Source of the DNA: CAYZDV01 sp964477275
GTDB taxonomy: Bacteria > Acidobacteriota > Aminicenantia > Aminicenantales > Aminicenantaceae
NCBI GenBank assembly: GCA_964477275.1
Contig: CAYZDV010000121.1
Coordinates: forward strand, 1-5,944
Direction of reading: 5' to 3'
Length of the DNA: 5,944 bases
Shown: piece after piece, positions 1-5,867 of the stretch
Layout of the letters: each line of letters opens with the position of its first letter
Position numbering within the stretch: position 1 is the first letter of the stretch
Notes under the pieces: generated by a model
The model's input: the letters and a program-made list of their open reading frames with translations, nothing else
Told to the model about the DNA's origin: nothing
Databases searched by the model: none
Program-made: the position numbers and the translations under genes

Positions 1-567
1 GCAGGCACGGGAAAGACCTACCTTGCTATGGCCATGGCCCTGTCCTTCCTTCAGGACAAAATCGTCAACCGCATCATCCTCACCCGGCCTGCCGTCGAAG
101 CTGGTGAAAAACTGGGCTTTCTTCCCGGCGATTTGCAGCAAAAAATCAATCCCTATCTGCGTCCTCTCTATGACGCTCTTTTTGACCTCACCCAGACCGA
201 ACAAGCGAACAGACTCATCGAAAAAGGCATCATCGAAATCGCGCCTTTAGCCTACATGAGAGGGAGAACCCTGAACAGCTCATTCATCATCCTCGACGAA
301 GCGCAGAACACAACAAAGGAGCAGATGAAGATGATTCTCACTCGCGCCGGTTTTGACTCCAAGATGGCGGTCACAGCGGATATCACCCAGATCGACCTGC
401 CCAGACCTGAACTCTCCGGCGTCTTGCATTCGATACGCATCCTCTCCCCCCTCAGCGAAATCGTCTTTACCTATTTCACCGAGAGAGATGTCGTCAGGCA
501 TCCCCTTGTCCAGAAAATCATCAGAGCCTACGAGAAAGCCGAGGCGAAATCCCGAAAGAGTCGATGA
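1..567 (+). CDS. phoH: PhoH family (YbeZ-type) ATPase, 5' partial
   Basis: The gene enters the window already open. Reading from base 1 gives AGTGKTYLA, the Walker A P-loop, so the N-terminal region (about 100-150 residues in typical PhoH proteins) is missing and 188 residues are visible. The ATG at 28 is internal to the P-loop region and is not the start. Family hallmarks follow in order: RIILTRPAVEAGEKLGFLPGD, PYLRPLYDAL, PLAYMRGRTLN, Walker B FIILDEAQN, then SKMAVTAD-TQIDLP and the C-terminal DVVRHPLVQKI. PhoH/YbeZ proteins are cytosolic ATPases linked to RNA metabolism and often encoded beside ybeY, as here two genes downstream. One residue is odd: the usual VTGD motif reads VTAD (codon 376-378). 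The stop overlaps the next start by ATGA, suggesting translational coupling. The family assignment is secure; the cellular role is only known by analogy. Confidence 0.97.
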   Translation, partial: AGTGKTYLAMAMALSFLQDKIVNRIILTRPAVEAGEKLGFLPGDLQQKINPYLRPLYDALFDLTQTEQANRLIEKGIIEIAPLAYMRGRTLNSSFIILDEAQNTTKEQMKMILTRAGFDSKMAVTADITQIDLPRPELSGVLHSIRILSPLSEIVFTYFTERDVVRHPLVQKIIRAYEKAEAKSRKSR

Positions 568-2936
568 ACTCCATCTCCTTTAAAAACCTGAAACTTTTCA
601 AAAGTCCGGACTCTCAGTCCGTAAAGCCGAAAAAAAGCCTCCCTTCTCTTCTTAAAAGCAAAAAAAAGAGCATCTGGCAAAAGTTCAGCCAGAATCCCTT
701 TCTCTACCTTTTCCTTTTTGTGGCCGCCCTGGCCTACCTGACTTCCTACCTTCCCTCCAGGTCCCTTCCCGCTGACCTCATAGAAGGGGAAATCGCCACT
801 TCCGACATCATTGCCCCTGAAGACCTGACGATTGAAGACACGGAAACAACCGAGAAAAGAAGGAATGCGGCCGCCGCGGCAGTGTTGCCCGTCTATGATT
901 TCGACCCCAACGTCTTCCTGAACACCGAAGAGCAAATCCGTGGCATCTTCCGCTCGGGAAGAGAATGGCTGAAGCAAACGCAGACAGCGAAAAGGACAGA
1001 GGACCTTCAACAAGAGGTCAGGGACAGATTCAATTTCGTCGTCGGCATCCAGGACCTCAGGCCTCTGATCAGGGCCAAATTCGATGAAAGAATCGAGGAA
1101 TACCTGAACAGTCTCTTGGGAAAAACCCTGCAAAATCCCATCGTCGCTTCCCGAAACCTTTTCTACCGTGGCGAGCAGGAAAAGGGGCTCACCCTGATCA
1201 AAGACTCAAGCGAAATCAACCTCAAAGCCAATGACATTCTGGATATCAAGGAGAGTAAGGAGATTCTCGCTTCAGATATCGATCAACTGGACCTTTCTTC
1301 AGATGAAAAATCCCTTCTTCGGTCACTCGCCCCTTACTTCCTCAAGGAAAACATTAAGTTCAACAGAATCAGCACAGAAAACAGAAGAGACATGTCACGG
1401 AAGAGCATTGAGACTGTCTTCTACACCATCAAAAAAGGAAAAGTCGTCCTCCGCAAAGGAGACGAGGTCACAAAGGAGGCTCTCGACCTGATCAGGCTGA
1501 TCAACCAGAACCTCGGGGCCAGACCCGGCTGGTTGACCAACTTTGCCGGAACTTTTCTTCTTTTCGGCCTGATTTTCATCACCCTCTGGTACTACCTGAA
1601 ATCCCTCCTTAAAGTGAGAGAAGCTCTGAGAAGCTTCATCATGATGGGAATCATATTCATCCTCAGCATTCTCGTCTACAAGCTCTCCATTTTTCTGGCC
1701 AATACCTTCAGTGCCAGCACCAGCATTTCTCTGCTGACCCATGTGAAAAGCTACTGGTATGCTTTTCCCTTTCAACTGGGAGTCCTCATCCTCACCTTTC
1801 TCACGGGGAACCAGCGCGCGCTGCTCTATACCATCATCAACAGCCTGCTTGTCGGCCATCTCTTCAAAGGGGATTTCGAGCTGATGATGTACTGCTTCAT
1901 CGGCGGCCTGGCTGCGATCTACGGCATCCGCTATTTTGGAAGGCAAAACAGAAATTCCATCTTCCGGGCAGGCTTCCATCTCGTCGCTCCCATCAACATC
2001 TTCGTCATCATCACGGTTCATCTCATCCACGAAAGGTTAGGGCCCATCGACCTCTTTGCCAGCGAACTTTTCATGGGGATCGTCGGAGGGCTGCTCAGCG
2101 CTTCCTTTGCCTTCCTCTTTCTGCCCGTATTCGAAAATGCCTTTCGCTACCTCACCCAGTCAAAGCTCCTGGAGCTCACCAACTCTGACCTCCCCATCTT
2201 CAGGCAGATGGCCATCGAGGCCCCGGGCACCTACCACCATTCGCTGCTCGTGGCTTCCCTGGCCGAGGGTGCAGCCGAAGAAATCGGACTGGACCCCATG
2301 CTGGTCAAAACCTCTGCCTACTACCACGACATCGGAAAAATCAAGAGGCCCGAATACTTCATCGAAAACAAGATGCGCACACAGGACCTTCACCAGGACC
2401 TCAAACCCAGCATGAGCACCCTGGTCATCGTCAACCACGTCAAGGAAGGTCTGGAGCTGGCGAAGAAGCTCAAACTGCCCAGGATCATCAAGGACATCAT
2501 CGAACAGCACCACGGGAATTCTCTGGTGAGATACTTCTTCCAGAAAGCCAAAGAAAAATACGACCCGGAGATGCACAAGATCGGGGAAGAGAACTACCGG
2601 TATCCGGGTCCCATCCCCAGAACAAAAGAGGCCGGCCTGATCCTTCTCTGCGATTCTGTGGAGGCGGCCTCGCGGAGCCTGAAAAATCCGACCATGCCCA
2701 CCCTGAAAAGGATGATCACCGAAATCTTCAACAGCTACCTCCAGGATGGACAGCTCGACGACTGCGGTTTTTCGGTCAAAGAACTGCGGACGATCGCCGC
2801 TTCGGTTCTCTCAAACCTCTACACTATCCTCCATCCCCGGGTCGAATATCCAGGCTTTGACTTTGAGATGAAAAAAAGGAGAAAGGCCGCAAAAAGCAAG
2901 ACGCCGAATGATAGAAATCATAAACCAACAGCATAG
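564..2936 (+). CDS. pgpH: 7TM-HD membrane phosphodiesterase, PgpH/YqfF family (probable c-di-AMP hydrolase)
   Basis: This 790-residue membrane protein has the PgpH architecture. A basic cytoplasmic N-terminus (1-44) is followed by one membrane segment (about 45-63), a large extracytoplasmic 7TMR-HDED region (about 65-318), a multi-helix membrane region (about 325-522) and a cytoplasmic HD domain (about 530-730). The tail is strongly basic. The HD metal-ligand pattern is complete: H559 in TYHHS, H588-D589 in YYHDIGK, H625 in VNHVKEG, H649-H650 in EQHHGN, and D697 in LLCDSVEAA. Characterised PgpH proteins hydrolyse cyclic di-AMP to pApA; by family this one probably does too, but substrate specificity is not readable from sequence. 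The ATG at 564 overlaps the phoH stop, with purine-rich GAAAGAG (554-560) just upstream. No c-di-AMP cyclase gene is in the window. The length is normal and no catalytic residue is missing. Confidence 0.93.
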   Translation: MNSISFKNLKLFKSPDSQSVKPKKSLPSLLKSKKKSIWQKFSQNPFLYLFLFVAALAYLTSYLPSRSLPADLIEGEIATSDIIAPEDLTIEDTETTEKRRNAAAAAVLPVYDFDPNVFLNTEEQIRGIFRSGREWLKQTQTAKRTEDLQQEVRDRFNFVVGIQDLRPLIRAKFDERIEEYLNSLLGKTLQNPIVASRNLFYRGEQEKGLTLIKDSSEINLKANDILDIKESKEILASDIDQLDLSSDEKSLLRSLAPYFLKENIKFNRISTENRRDMSRKSIETVFYTIKKGKVVLRKGDEVTKEALDLIRLINQNLGARPGWLTNFAGTFLLFGLIFITLWYYLKSLLKVREALRSFIMMGIIFILSILVYKLSIFLANTFSASTSISLLTHVKSYWYAFPFQLGVLILTFLTGNQRALLYTIINSLLVGHLFKGDFELMMYCFIGGLAAIYGIRYFGRQNRNSIFRAGFHLVAPINIFVIITVHLIHERLGPIDLFASELFMGIVGGLLSASFAFLFLPVFENAFRYLTQSKLLELTNSDLPIFRQMAIEAPGTYHHSLLVASLAEGAAEEIGLDPMLVKTSAYYHDIGKIKRPEYFIENKMRTQDLHQDLKPSMSTLVIVNHVKEGLELAKKLKLPRIIKDIIEQHHGNSLVRYFFQKAKEKYDPEMHKIGEENYRYPGPIPRTKEAGLILLCDSVEAASRSLKNPTMPTLKRMITEIFNSYLQDGQLDDCGFSVKELRTIAASVLSNLYTILHPRVEYPGFDFEMKKRRKAAKSKTPNDRNHKPTA

Positions 2937-3321
2937 ATACTGGCTTGACAAAAGAAAATTCAAAGAATTACTGCAAAGGCTCGTCAGCCACTATAAATTG
3001 GAAAACCCGGAGCTGACGCTGGTCTTTGTCGACACCAGAACCATTAAAGCATTGAACCGGAGATATTTGAAAGAAAACGCGCCGACGGATGTATTGAGCT
3101 TCCCTTTAGGGGAAAAAGGCGCGGACGGAAAATTCTATCTGGGCGATATCGTCATATCCGTCCCCCAGGCTTTCAAGCAGTGCCTCTCAAAAGTCCATGG
3201 TCTTGAACGGGAGCTGGAGTTTCTGGCCATCCATGGTTTCCTCCATCTTCTCGGGTACGACCACTCGGCCGGCATCGAGGCGGAGGAAGAAAAAATGAAA
3301 AAAATCCTTCAGAAAGACTGA
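2908..3321 (+). CDS. ybeY: Endoribonuclease YbeY (16S rRNA maturation factor)
   Basis: This 137-residue protein carries the diagnostic YbeY zinc motif HGFLHLLGYDH at residues 109-119. Its three histidines (H109, H113, H119) have the 4- and 6-residue spacing of the family's metal ligands. The central RRYLKENAPTDVLSFP stretch supplies the conserved arginine and TDVLSFP block, and YLGDIVIS follows. YbeY is a cytosolic zinc-dependent single-strand endoribonuclease that acts in 16S rRNA 3'-end processing and late 70S quality control. The length is slightly below the usual ~150, from a short C-terminus, with no sign of truncation. The start MIEIINQQ matches the usual YbeY beginning and lies 29 nt inside the upstream gene. 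The best ribosome-binding sequence (AGGAGAAAGG, about 2877-2886) is rather far upstream, so coupling to pgpH translation is likely. Confidence 0.96.
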   Translation: MIEIINQQHRYWLDKRKFKELLQRLVSHYKLENPELTLVFVDTRTIKALNRRYLKENAPTDVLSFPLGEKGADGKFYLGDIVISVPQAFKQCLSKVHGLERELEFLAIHGFLHLLGYDHSAGIEAEEEKMKKILQKD

Positions 3322-3323
3322 AC

Positions 3324-4550
3324 ATGGAAGTCAATCTCATCAAATGGGCAGGATTCTCCCTGAGCTTTCTGGCCGCTTTCTTTTTCTCTTTGTTCCACAT
3401 TTCCCTCGGGTCCTTCTCCAGAATTTCGCTCAGCCGTTTTCTGGAAAACAAAGAAAAAGCATACCGGTTCAAGATTCTCCAGATCCACGACGAAATCAAA
3501 ATATCGGTCGGCCTCATGCGCATCATCTTCCTCATCGCTTTCCTTGTCTACTTCTACAGCCTCTTTCCCCGGCTCATCCACTGGCCGCTCTGGCTGTTCC
3601 TTCTTTCCCTGGCCGCCTATTTCATTTTCTTCGACCTACTTCCCCGTCTCATCAACGCCTTGAGCAAGAAAAAAATCCTCGGCGTCCTCCTCCCCTCTTA
3701 CACGGTGGCCCGCTTCGTGGCTTCTCCTCTTCTGCGGATCTCCCGAATCGAATCACCTCCTGATGAGCATGAGGAGCTGCGGGAAGCCACGGATGAGGAG
3801 ATTGAGGCTTTTATTGACGAGGCCAGGCAAGAAGGAATCATCGAGACCGGCGAGGGAGGGCTGCTGAAAAGCGTGGTGGAATTCGGAGATACTGTGGTCA
3901 GGGAAATCATGACGCCCAGGGTGGACATGGTCTGCATCCGGAAGGACGCCGCCATTGAAAAACTCCGCGAGCTGGTGATCAAAGAGAAGCGCTCCCGGGT
4001 GCCCGTCTACAAGGACAGGATGGACAACATCGAAGGAATCGTCAATGCCAAGGACCTTCTCGAATATGTGGACCCGGAGCTCAGAACCGGGTCCATCGAG
4101 CCTCTTATCCGGCCGGTGCACTTTGTTCCCGAATCGATGAAGGTCCCGGCGCTTCTCAAGGAATTCCAGAAAAGAAAACAGAAGCTGGCCATCGTCGTCG
4201 ATGAGCACGGAGGAGTCGCCGGGCTTGTCACCATGGAAGACCTGGTGGAAGAGATTGTCGGAGAAATCCAGGATGAATATGACCGGGAGGAAGTCCACAT
4301 CATCGAAAAAGGACCTCATGACTATATCGTCTCCGGGGAAGCTGAAGTCGAAGAAATCGAAGACCTCTTCGGCATGGAACTCGCCGAAGATGACTACATC
4401 ACCCTCGGCGGCCTGATCACCCACTCTCTGGGGCGGCTGCCCATTCCGGGAGAGAAAATCCAGATCAAAGGGCTGTTCATCGAGATGCTGGAAGTCGACC
4501 AGAAGAGAATCAAAAAACTGCGGGTCAAGAAACCGAGCGAGAAAAGATAA
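3324..4550 (+). CDS. HlyC/CorC-family membrane protein with tandem CBS and CorC_HlyC domains
   Basis: This 408-residue protein has about 135 N-terminal residues with three clear hydrophobic helices (about 9-30, 63-83 and 86-108). Next comes the linker TDEEIEAFIDEARQEGIIE, which leads into GLLKSVVEFGDTVVREIMTPRVDM (MTPR at 196-199), the standard entry to the CBS pair (about 200-318). The second CBS repeat holds the VVDEHGGVAGLVTMEDLVEEIVGEI signature. A CorC_HlyC domain follows (about 330-405) with the ITLGGLI and GRLPIPGEKI blocks. Family members are linked to Mg2+/Co2+ transport or homeostasis, and the soluble relative YbeX (CorC) to ribosome integrity; 'hemolysin' in old annotations is historical. 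The membrane part is divergent: where DUF21/CNNM proteins usually have GExxPK, this has FDLLPRL (103-109). It starts 2 nt after the ybeY stop with a weak purine-rich AGAAAGA upstream. Transport activity itself is uncertain. Confidence 0.9.
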   Translation: MEVNLIKWAGFSLSFLAAFFFSLFHISLGSFSRISLSRFLENKEKAYRFKILQIHDEIKISVGLMRIIFLIAFLVYFYSLFPRLIHWPLWLFLLSLAAYFIFFDLLPRLINALSKKKILGVLLPSYTVARFVASPLLRISRIESPPDEHEELREATDEEIEAFIDEARQEGIIETGEGGLLKSVVEFGDTVVREIMTPRVDMVCIRKDAAIEKLRELVIKEKRSRVPVYKDRMDNIEGIVNAKDLLEYVDPELRTGSIEPLIRPVHFVPESMKVPALLKEFQKRKQKLAIVVDEHGGVAGLVTMEDLVEEIVGEIQDEYDREEVHIIEKGPHDYIVSGEAEVEEIEDLFGMELAEDDYITLGGLITHSLGRLPIPGEKIQIKGLFIEMLEVDQKRIKKLRVKKPSEKR

Positions 4551-4580
4551 TTAAGGTGGCAGCCTCATCCGTAAACGCAT

Positions 4581-4643
4581 ATGTTGGAGAGTGAGGAAGA
4601 CATCCCGCACATCAACGGACATATTCAACACAAAAATAAATGA
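4581..4643 (+). CDS. Possible 20-codon leader ORF overlapping the era start
   Basis: In the 89-nt gap before era, an ATG at 4581 opens a 20-codon frame (MLESEEDIPHINGHIQHKNK) whose TGA (4641-4643) overlaps the era ATG (4640-4642) as AATGA. This arrangement is typical of translational coupling. era lacks a recognisable Shine-Dalgarno sequence of its own, because the bases before it are A-rich with an in-frame TAA directly upstream. The small ORF also lacks a well-placed ribosome-binding site: AAGGTGG at 4554-4560 is about 20 nt away. It may therefore be chance. The peptide resembles nothing I recognise. Confidence 0.25.
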   Translation: MLESEEDIPHINGHIQHKNK

Positions 4644-5566
4644 AAAAACAGACAGCGAAAGTCGGATATGCAGCCCTTGTCGGCCGGCCGAACGTCGGAA
4701 AATCCACACTCCTCAATCGCATCCTGGGACAAAAAGTGGCCATCATCTCCGACAAGCCCCAGACTACCCGGGTGAGCATCCTGGGCATCAAGACAACCGC
4801 GAAGGGGCAAATCATCTTCGTCGATAATCCGGGCATTCACAAACCTCTCCACAATTTGAACAAAAGGATGATGAGCTTTGTCTACTCGGCGCTGGAAACC
4901 GCCGACGTGGTCTGCCTGCTGATTGATGCCACCCAGAAATTCGGCCACGGCGACGAGTTTGTCATCGAAACCATGAAGAAAATCTCGACTCCCATTCTTC
5001 TGCTGATCAATAAAGTGGACATCGTCAAGAAGGGAAATATCCTTCTCCTCATCGACAAATACAAGGACCTTCTGGACTTCAAGGAGATTATCCCCATCTC
5101 GGCACTCAGTGGGATCAACGTCAGCATCGTCGAGGAAAAAATCTACGAGTGTTTGCCAGAAGCCGAGAAGCTCTACTCCGATGATGAGGTCTCCATCCAG
5201 TCCCAGAGATTTCTCATTTCCGAAATCATCCGGGAGAAGATTCTCCAGCATGTGACCCGGGAACTGCCTTTCGTCACCGCTGTTTATGTGGATAGAATCG
5301 AGGACGCTGAAGACTCCCTGCCGACGACCGACCCGGCCAGACGAACTCCCCGCAAATTCATCAAGGCCACCATCTTCGTGGAGAAAGACACCCATCGGAG
5401 AATCATCATCGGCAGAGGAGGACAGCTCGTCAAGACCATCGGGACAGAAGCCCGGAGAGAGCTGGAGATGATTCTGCGCTCCCGGATTTTTCTGGACCTA
5501 TGGGTCAAAGTCAAGGAGAAGTGGCGCGACGCCCCGGATGTCCTCGACCTCATCGAGGGCCAGTAG
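4640..5566 (+). CDS. era: GTPase Era, 16S rRNA-binding ribosome assembly factor
   Basis: This 308-residue protein has the full Era set of motifs. G1 is GRPNVGKS (15-22), G2 lies in QTTRVSILGI (41-50), G3 is DNPG (62-65, where DTPG is more usual), G4 is NKVD (124-127) and G5 is SAL (154-156). A C-terminal type II KH domain carries GRGG (258-261) within IIIGRGGQLVKTIGTEARRELE, then the terminal FLDLWVKVKEKWRD signature. Era binds GTP, docks on the 3' end of 16S rRNA through the KH domain and promotes 30S maturation at the inner membrane or in the cytosol. This complements YbeY, encoded two genes upstream, which acts on the same rRNA end. The ATG at 4640 is the only reasonable start, because a TAA lies immediately before it in frame and the P-loop begins at residue 15. 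Length is normal and the gene is intact. Confidence 0.98.
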   Translation: MKKQTAKVGYAALVGRPNVGKSTLLNRILGQKVAIISDKPQTTRVSILGIKTTAKGQIIFVDNPGIHKPLHNLNKRMMSFVYSALETADVVCLLIDATQKFGHGDEFVIETMKKISTPILLLINKVDIVKKGNILLLIDKYKDLLDFKEIIPISALSGINVSIVEEKIYECLPEAEKLYSDDEVSIQSQRFLISEIIREKILQHVTRELPFVTAVYVDRIEDAEDSLPTTDPARRTPRKFIKATIFVEKDTHRRIIIGRGGQLVKTIGTEARRELEMILRSRIFLDLWVKVKEKWRDAPDVLDLIEGQ

Positions 5567-5596
5567 AAACGCGAACCTGCGGCCAGAACCCCCGAT

Positions 5597-5614
5597 GACC
5601 CATGAGAATGGGTC
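5597..5614 (+). terminator. GNRA-capped stem-loop downstream of era (possible transcript end or stabiliser)
   Basis: GACCCAT (5597-5603) and ATGGGTC (5608-5614) form a perfect 7-bp stem closed by GAGA, a GNRA tetraloop, 30 nt after the era stop. There is no downstream U tract (CTGTCCAGG follows), so it is not a classical intrinsic terminator. It may mark or protect the 3' end of the operon mRNA. The structure is clear; the function is inferred. Confidence 0.45.
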
Positions 5615-5623
5615 CTGTCCAGG

Positions 5624-5633
5624 TATCTCCCAT
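5624..5633 (+). repeat. Left copy of flanking 10-bp direct repeat (putative target-site duplication)
   Basis: TATCTCCCAT here is repeated exactly at 5803-5812. Each copy sits 8 nt outside an 11-bp perfect inverted repeat, a symmetry expected if the repeat is target DNA duplicated on insertion of the element between them. Confidence 0.6.
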
Positions 5634-5641
5634 CAGGGCCA

Positions 5642-5652
5642 CGTCAAAGTCC
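5642..5652 (+). repeat. Left 11-bp terminal inverted repeat
   Basis: CGTCAAAGTCC is the exact reverse complement of GGACTTTGACG at 5784-5794. It forms the perfect inner part of the element's imperfect terminal repeats. Confidence 0.75.
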
Positions 5653-5662
5653 ATAAAATAAC

Positions 5663-5681
5663 ATACCGCCTTAGTCGGTAT
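5663..5681 (+). repeat. Small hairpin inside the element
   Basis: ATACCG (5663-5668) pairs with CGGTAT (5676-5681) around a 7-nt loop, followed by CTTTCC. The stem is short and the following T run is broken, so terminator activity is doubtful. Confidence 0.4.
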
Positions 5682-5687
5682 CTTTCC

Positions 5688-5777
5688 TGTCATTCCGGGC
5701 TTGACCCGGAATCCAGAATAATAAATCCTGGATTCCTGTACCCGCCTTCACGGGCACAAGCTTCCGCAGGAATGACA
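5688..5777. repeat. 90-nt nested palindromic core repeat
   Basis: The ends TGTCATTCC (5688-5696) and GGAATGACA (5769-5777) are perfect inverted repeats. Inside, ATTCCGGG/CCCGGAAT (5692-5699/5705-5712) makes an 8-bp hairpin with a CTTGA loop, and ATTCCTG/CAGGAAT (5732-5738/5767-5773) makes a second arm enclosing CCCG/CGGG (5741-5744/5751-5754). GGAATCCAG/CTGGATTCC (5708-5716/5728-5736) offers an alternative central stem. The core can therefore fold either as two side-by-side hairpins or as a longer cruciform. This pattern is typical of dispersed bacterial repeats. Confidence 0.75.
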
Positions 5778-5783
5778 AAAAGA

Positions 5784-5794
5784 GGACTTTGACG
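5784..5794 (-). repeat. Right 11-bp terminal inverted repeat
   Basis: GGACTTTGACG is the exact reverse complement of 5642-5652 and closes the element on the tRNA side. Confidence 0.75.
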
Positions 5795-5802
5795 CAGTCC
5801 TT

Positions 5803-5812
5803 TATCTCCCAT
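5803..5812 (+). repeat. Right copy of flanking 10-bp direct repeat (putative target-site duplication)
   Basis: TATCTCCCAT is identical to 5624-5633. It ends 9 nt before the -35 hexamer of the tRNA promoter, so the element appears to have inserted just upstream of that promoter. Confidence 0.6.
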
Positions 5813-5821
5813 GGCTTCGTA

Positions 5822-5850
5822 TTGACAATGGATTGAAGAGATGCGAAAAT
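5822..5850 (+). promoter_or_regulatory. Sigma-70-type promoter for tRNA-His
   Basis: A consensus -35 TTGACA (5822-5827) is followed after 17 nt by GAAAAT (5845-5850), which matches the -10 consensus at 4 of 6 positions. A transcript would begin near 5857, about 10 nt before the tRNA, giving a short 5' leader for RNase P. The -35 is perfect, but the -10 lacks the initial T, so strength is uncertain. Confidence 0.6.
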
Positions 5851-5867
5851 TTGAATCCTGCCTCTGT

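Larger units (their letters stand above)
5634..5802. mobile_element. MITE-like non-autonomous palindromic element
   Basis: This 169-nt segment lies exactly between two copies of TATCTCCCAT. Its ends are inverted repeats. Read inward, CAGGGCCA-CGTCAAAGTCC on the left matches AAGGACTG-CGTCAAAGTCC on the right at 15 of 19 positions, with the inner 11 bp perfect (5642-5652 and 5784-5794). It encodes no transposase or other credible protein, so any movement would depend on an enzyme elsewhere. Inside are a small hairpin (5663-5681) and a strongly palindromic core (5688-5777). The core, with CATTCCGGG/CCCGGAATCCAG and CAGGAATGAC ends, resembles interspersed palindromic repeats I know from many bacterial genomes, especially deltaproteobacterial ones. 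That resemblance is from memory, not a search. The precise borders depend on accepting the direct repeats as a target duplication. Confidence 0.6.
5567..5867. other. 301-nt non-coding interval between era and tRNA-His
   Basis: No believable protein gene lies here. Short open frames on both strands run through palindromic repeat or tRNA sequence and lack ribosome-binding sites. The interval holds, in order, a GNRA-type hairpin just past era, a MITE-like palindromic element flanked by 10-bp direct repeats, and a promoter for the tRNA. Base composition is visibly more A/T-rich and repetitive than in the genes. Confidence 0.85.

Noticed and set aside
528..1133. Long antisense open frame opposite the pgpH 5' part
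   Set aside because: Low-complexity composition mirrored from a well-supported gene on the other strand. No recognisable domain.
3753..4424. 223-codon antisense open frame opposite the CBS domains
   Set aside because: Its D/F/H-rich composition is the complement of conserved CBS coding sequence. The sense strand gene is certain.
4591..4827. Alternative GTG-started frame overlapping the start of era
   Set aside because: It runs out of frame through the era P-loop region; era's conserved motifs lie in the other frame and the spacing to GGAG is too short for initiation.
1..5566. A novel defence or metabolic system among the five genes
   Set aside because: Every gene matches a well-known housekeeping family, and the order resembles common ybeZ-ybeY-ybeX/era neighbourhoods.
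5538..5792. Plus-strand open frame of 84 codons starting inside the end of era
   Set aside because: It reads through the hairpin and the palindromic element, starts within a real gene in another frame and has no family-like content.
5567..5867. Possible CRISPR array or attachment site beside the tRNA
   Set aside because: The repeats are inverted and nested rather than regularly spaced direct repeats. The 10-bp direct repeat lies upstream of the tRNA, not at its 3' end, and no integrase is present.
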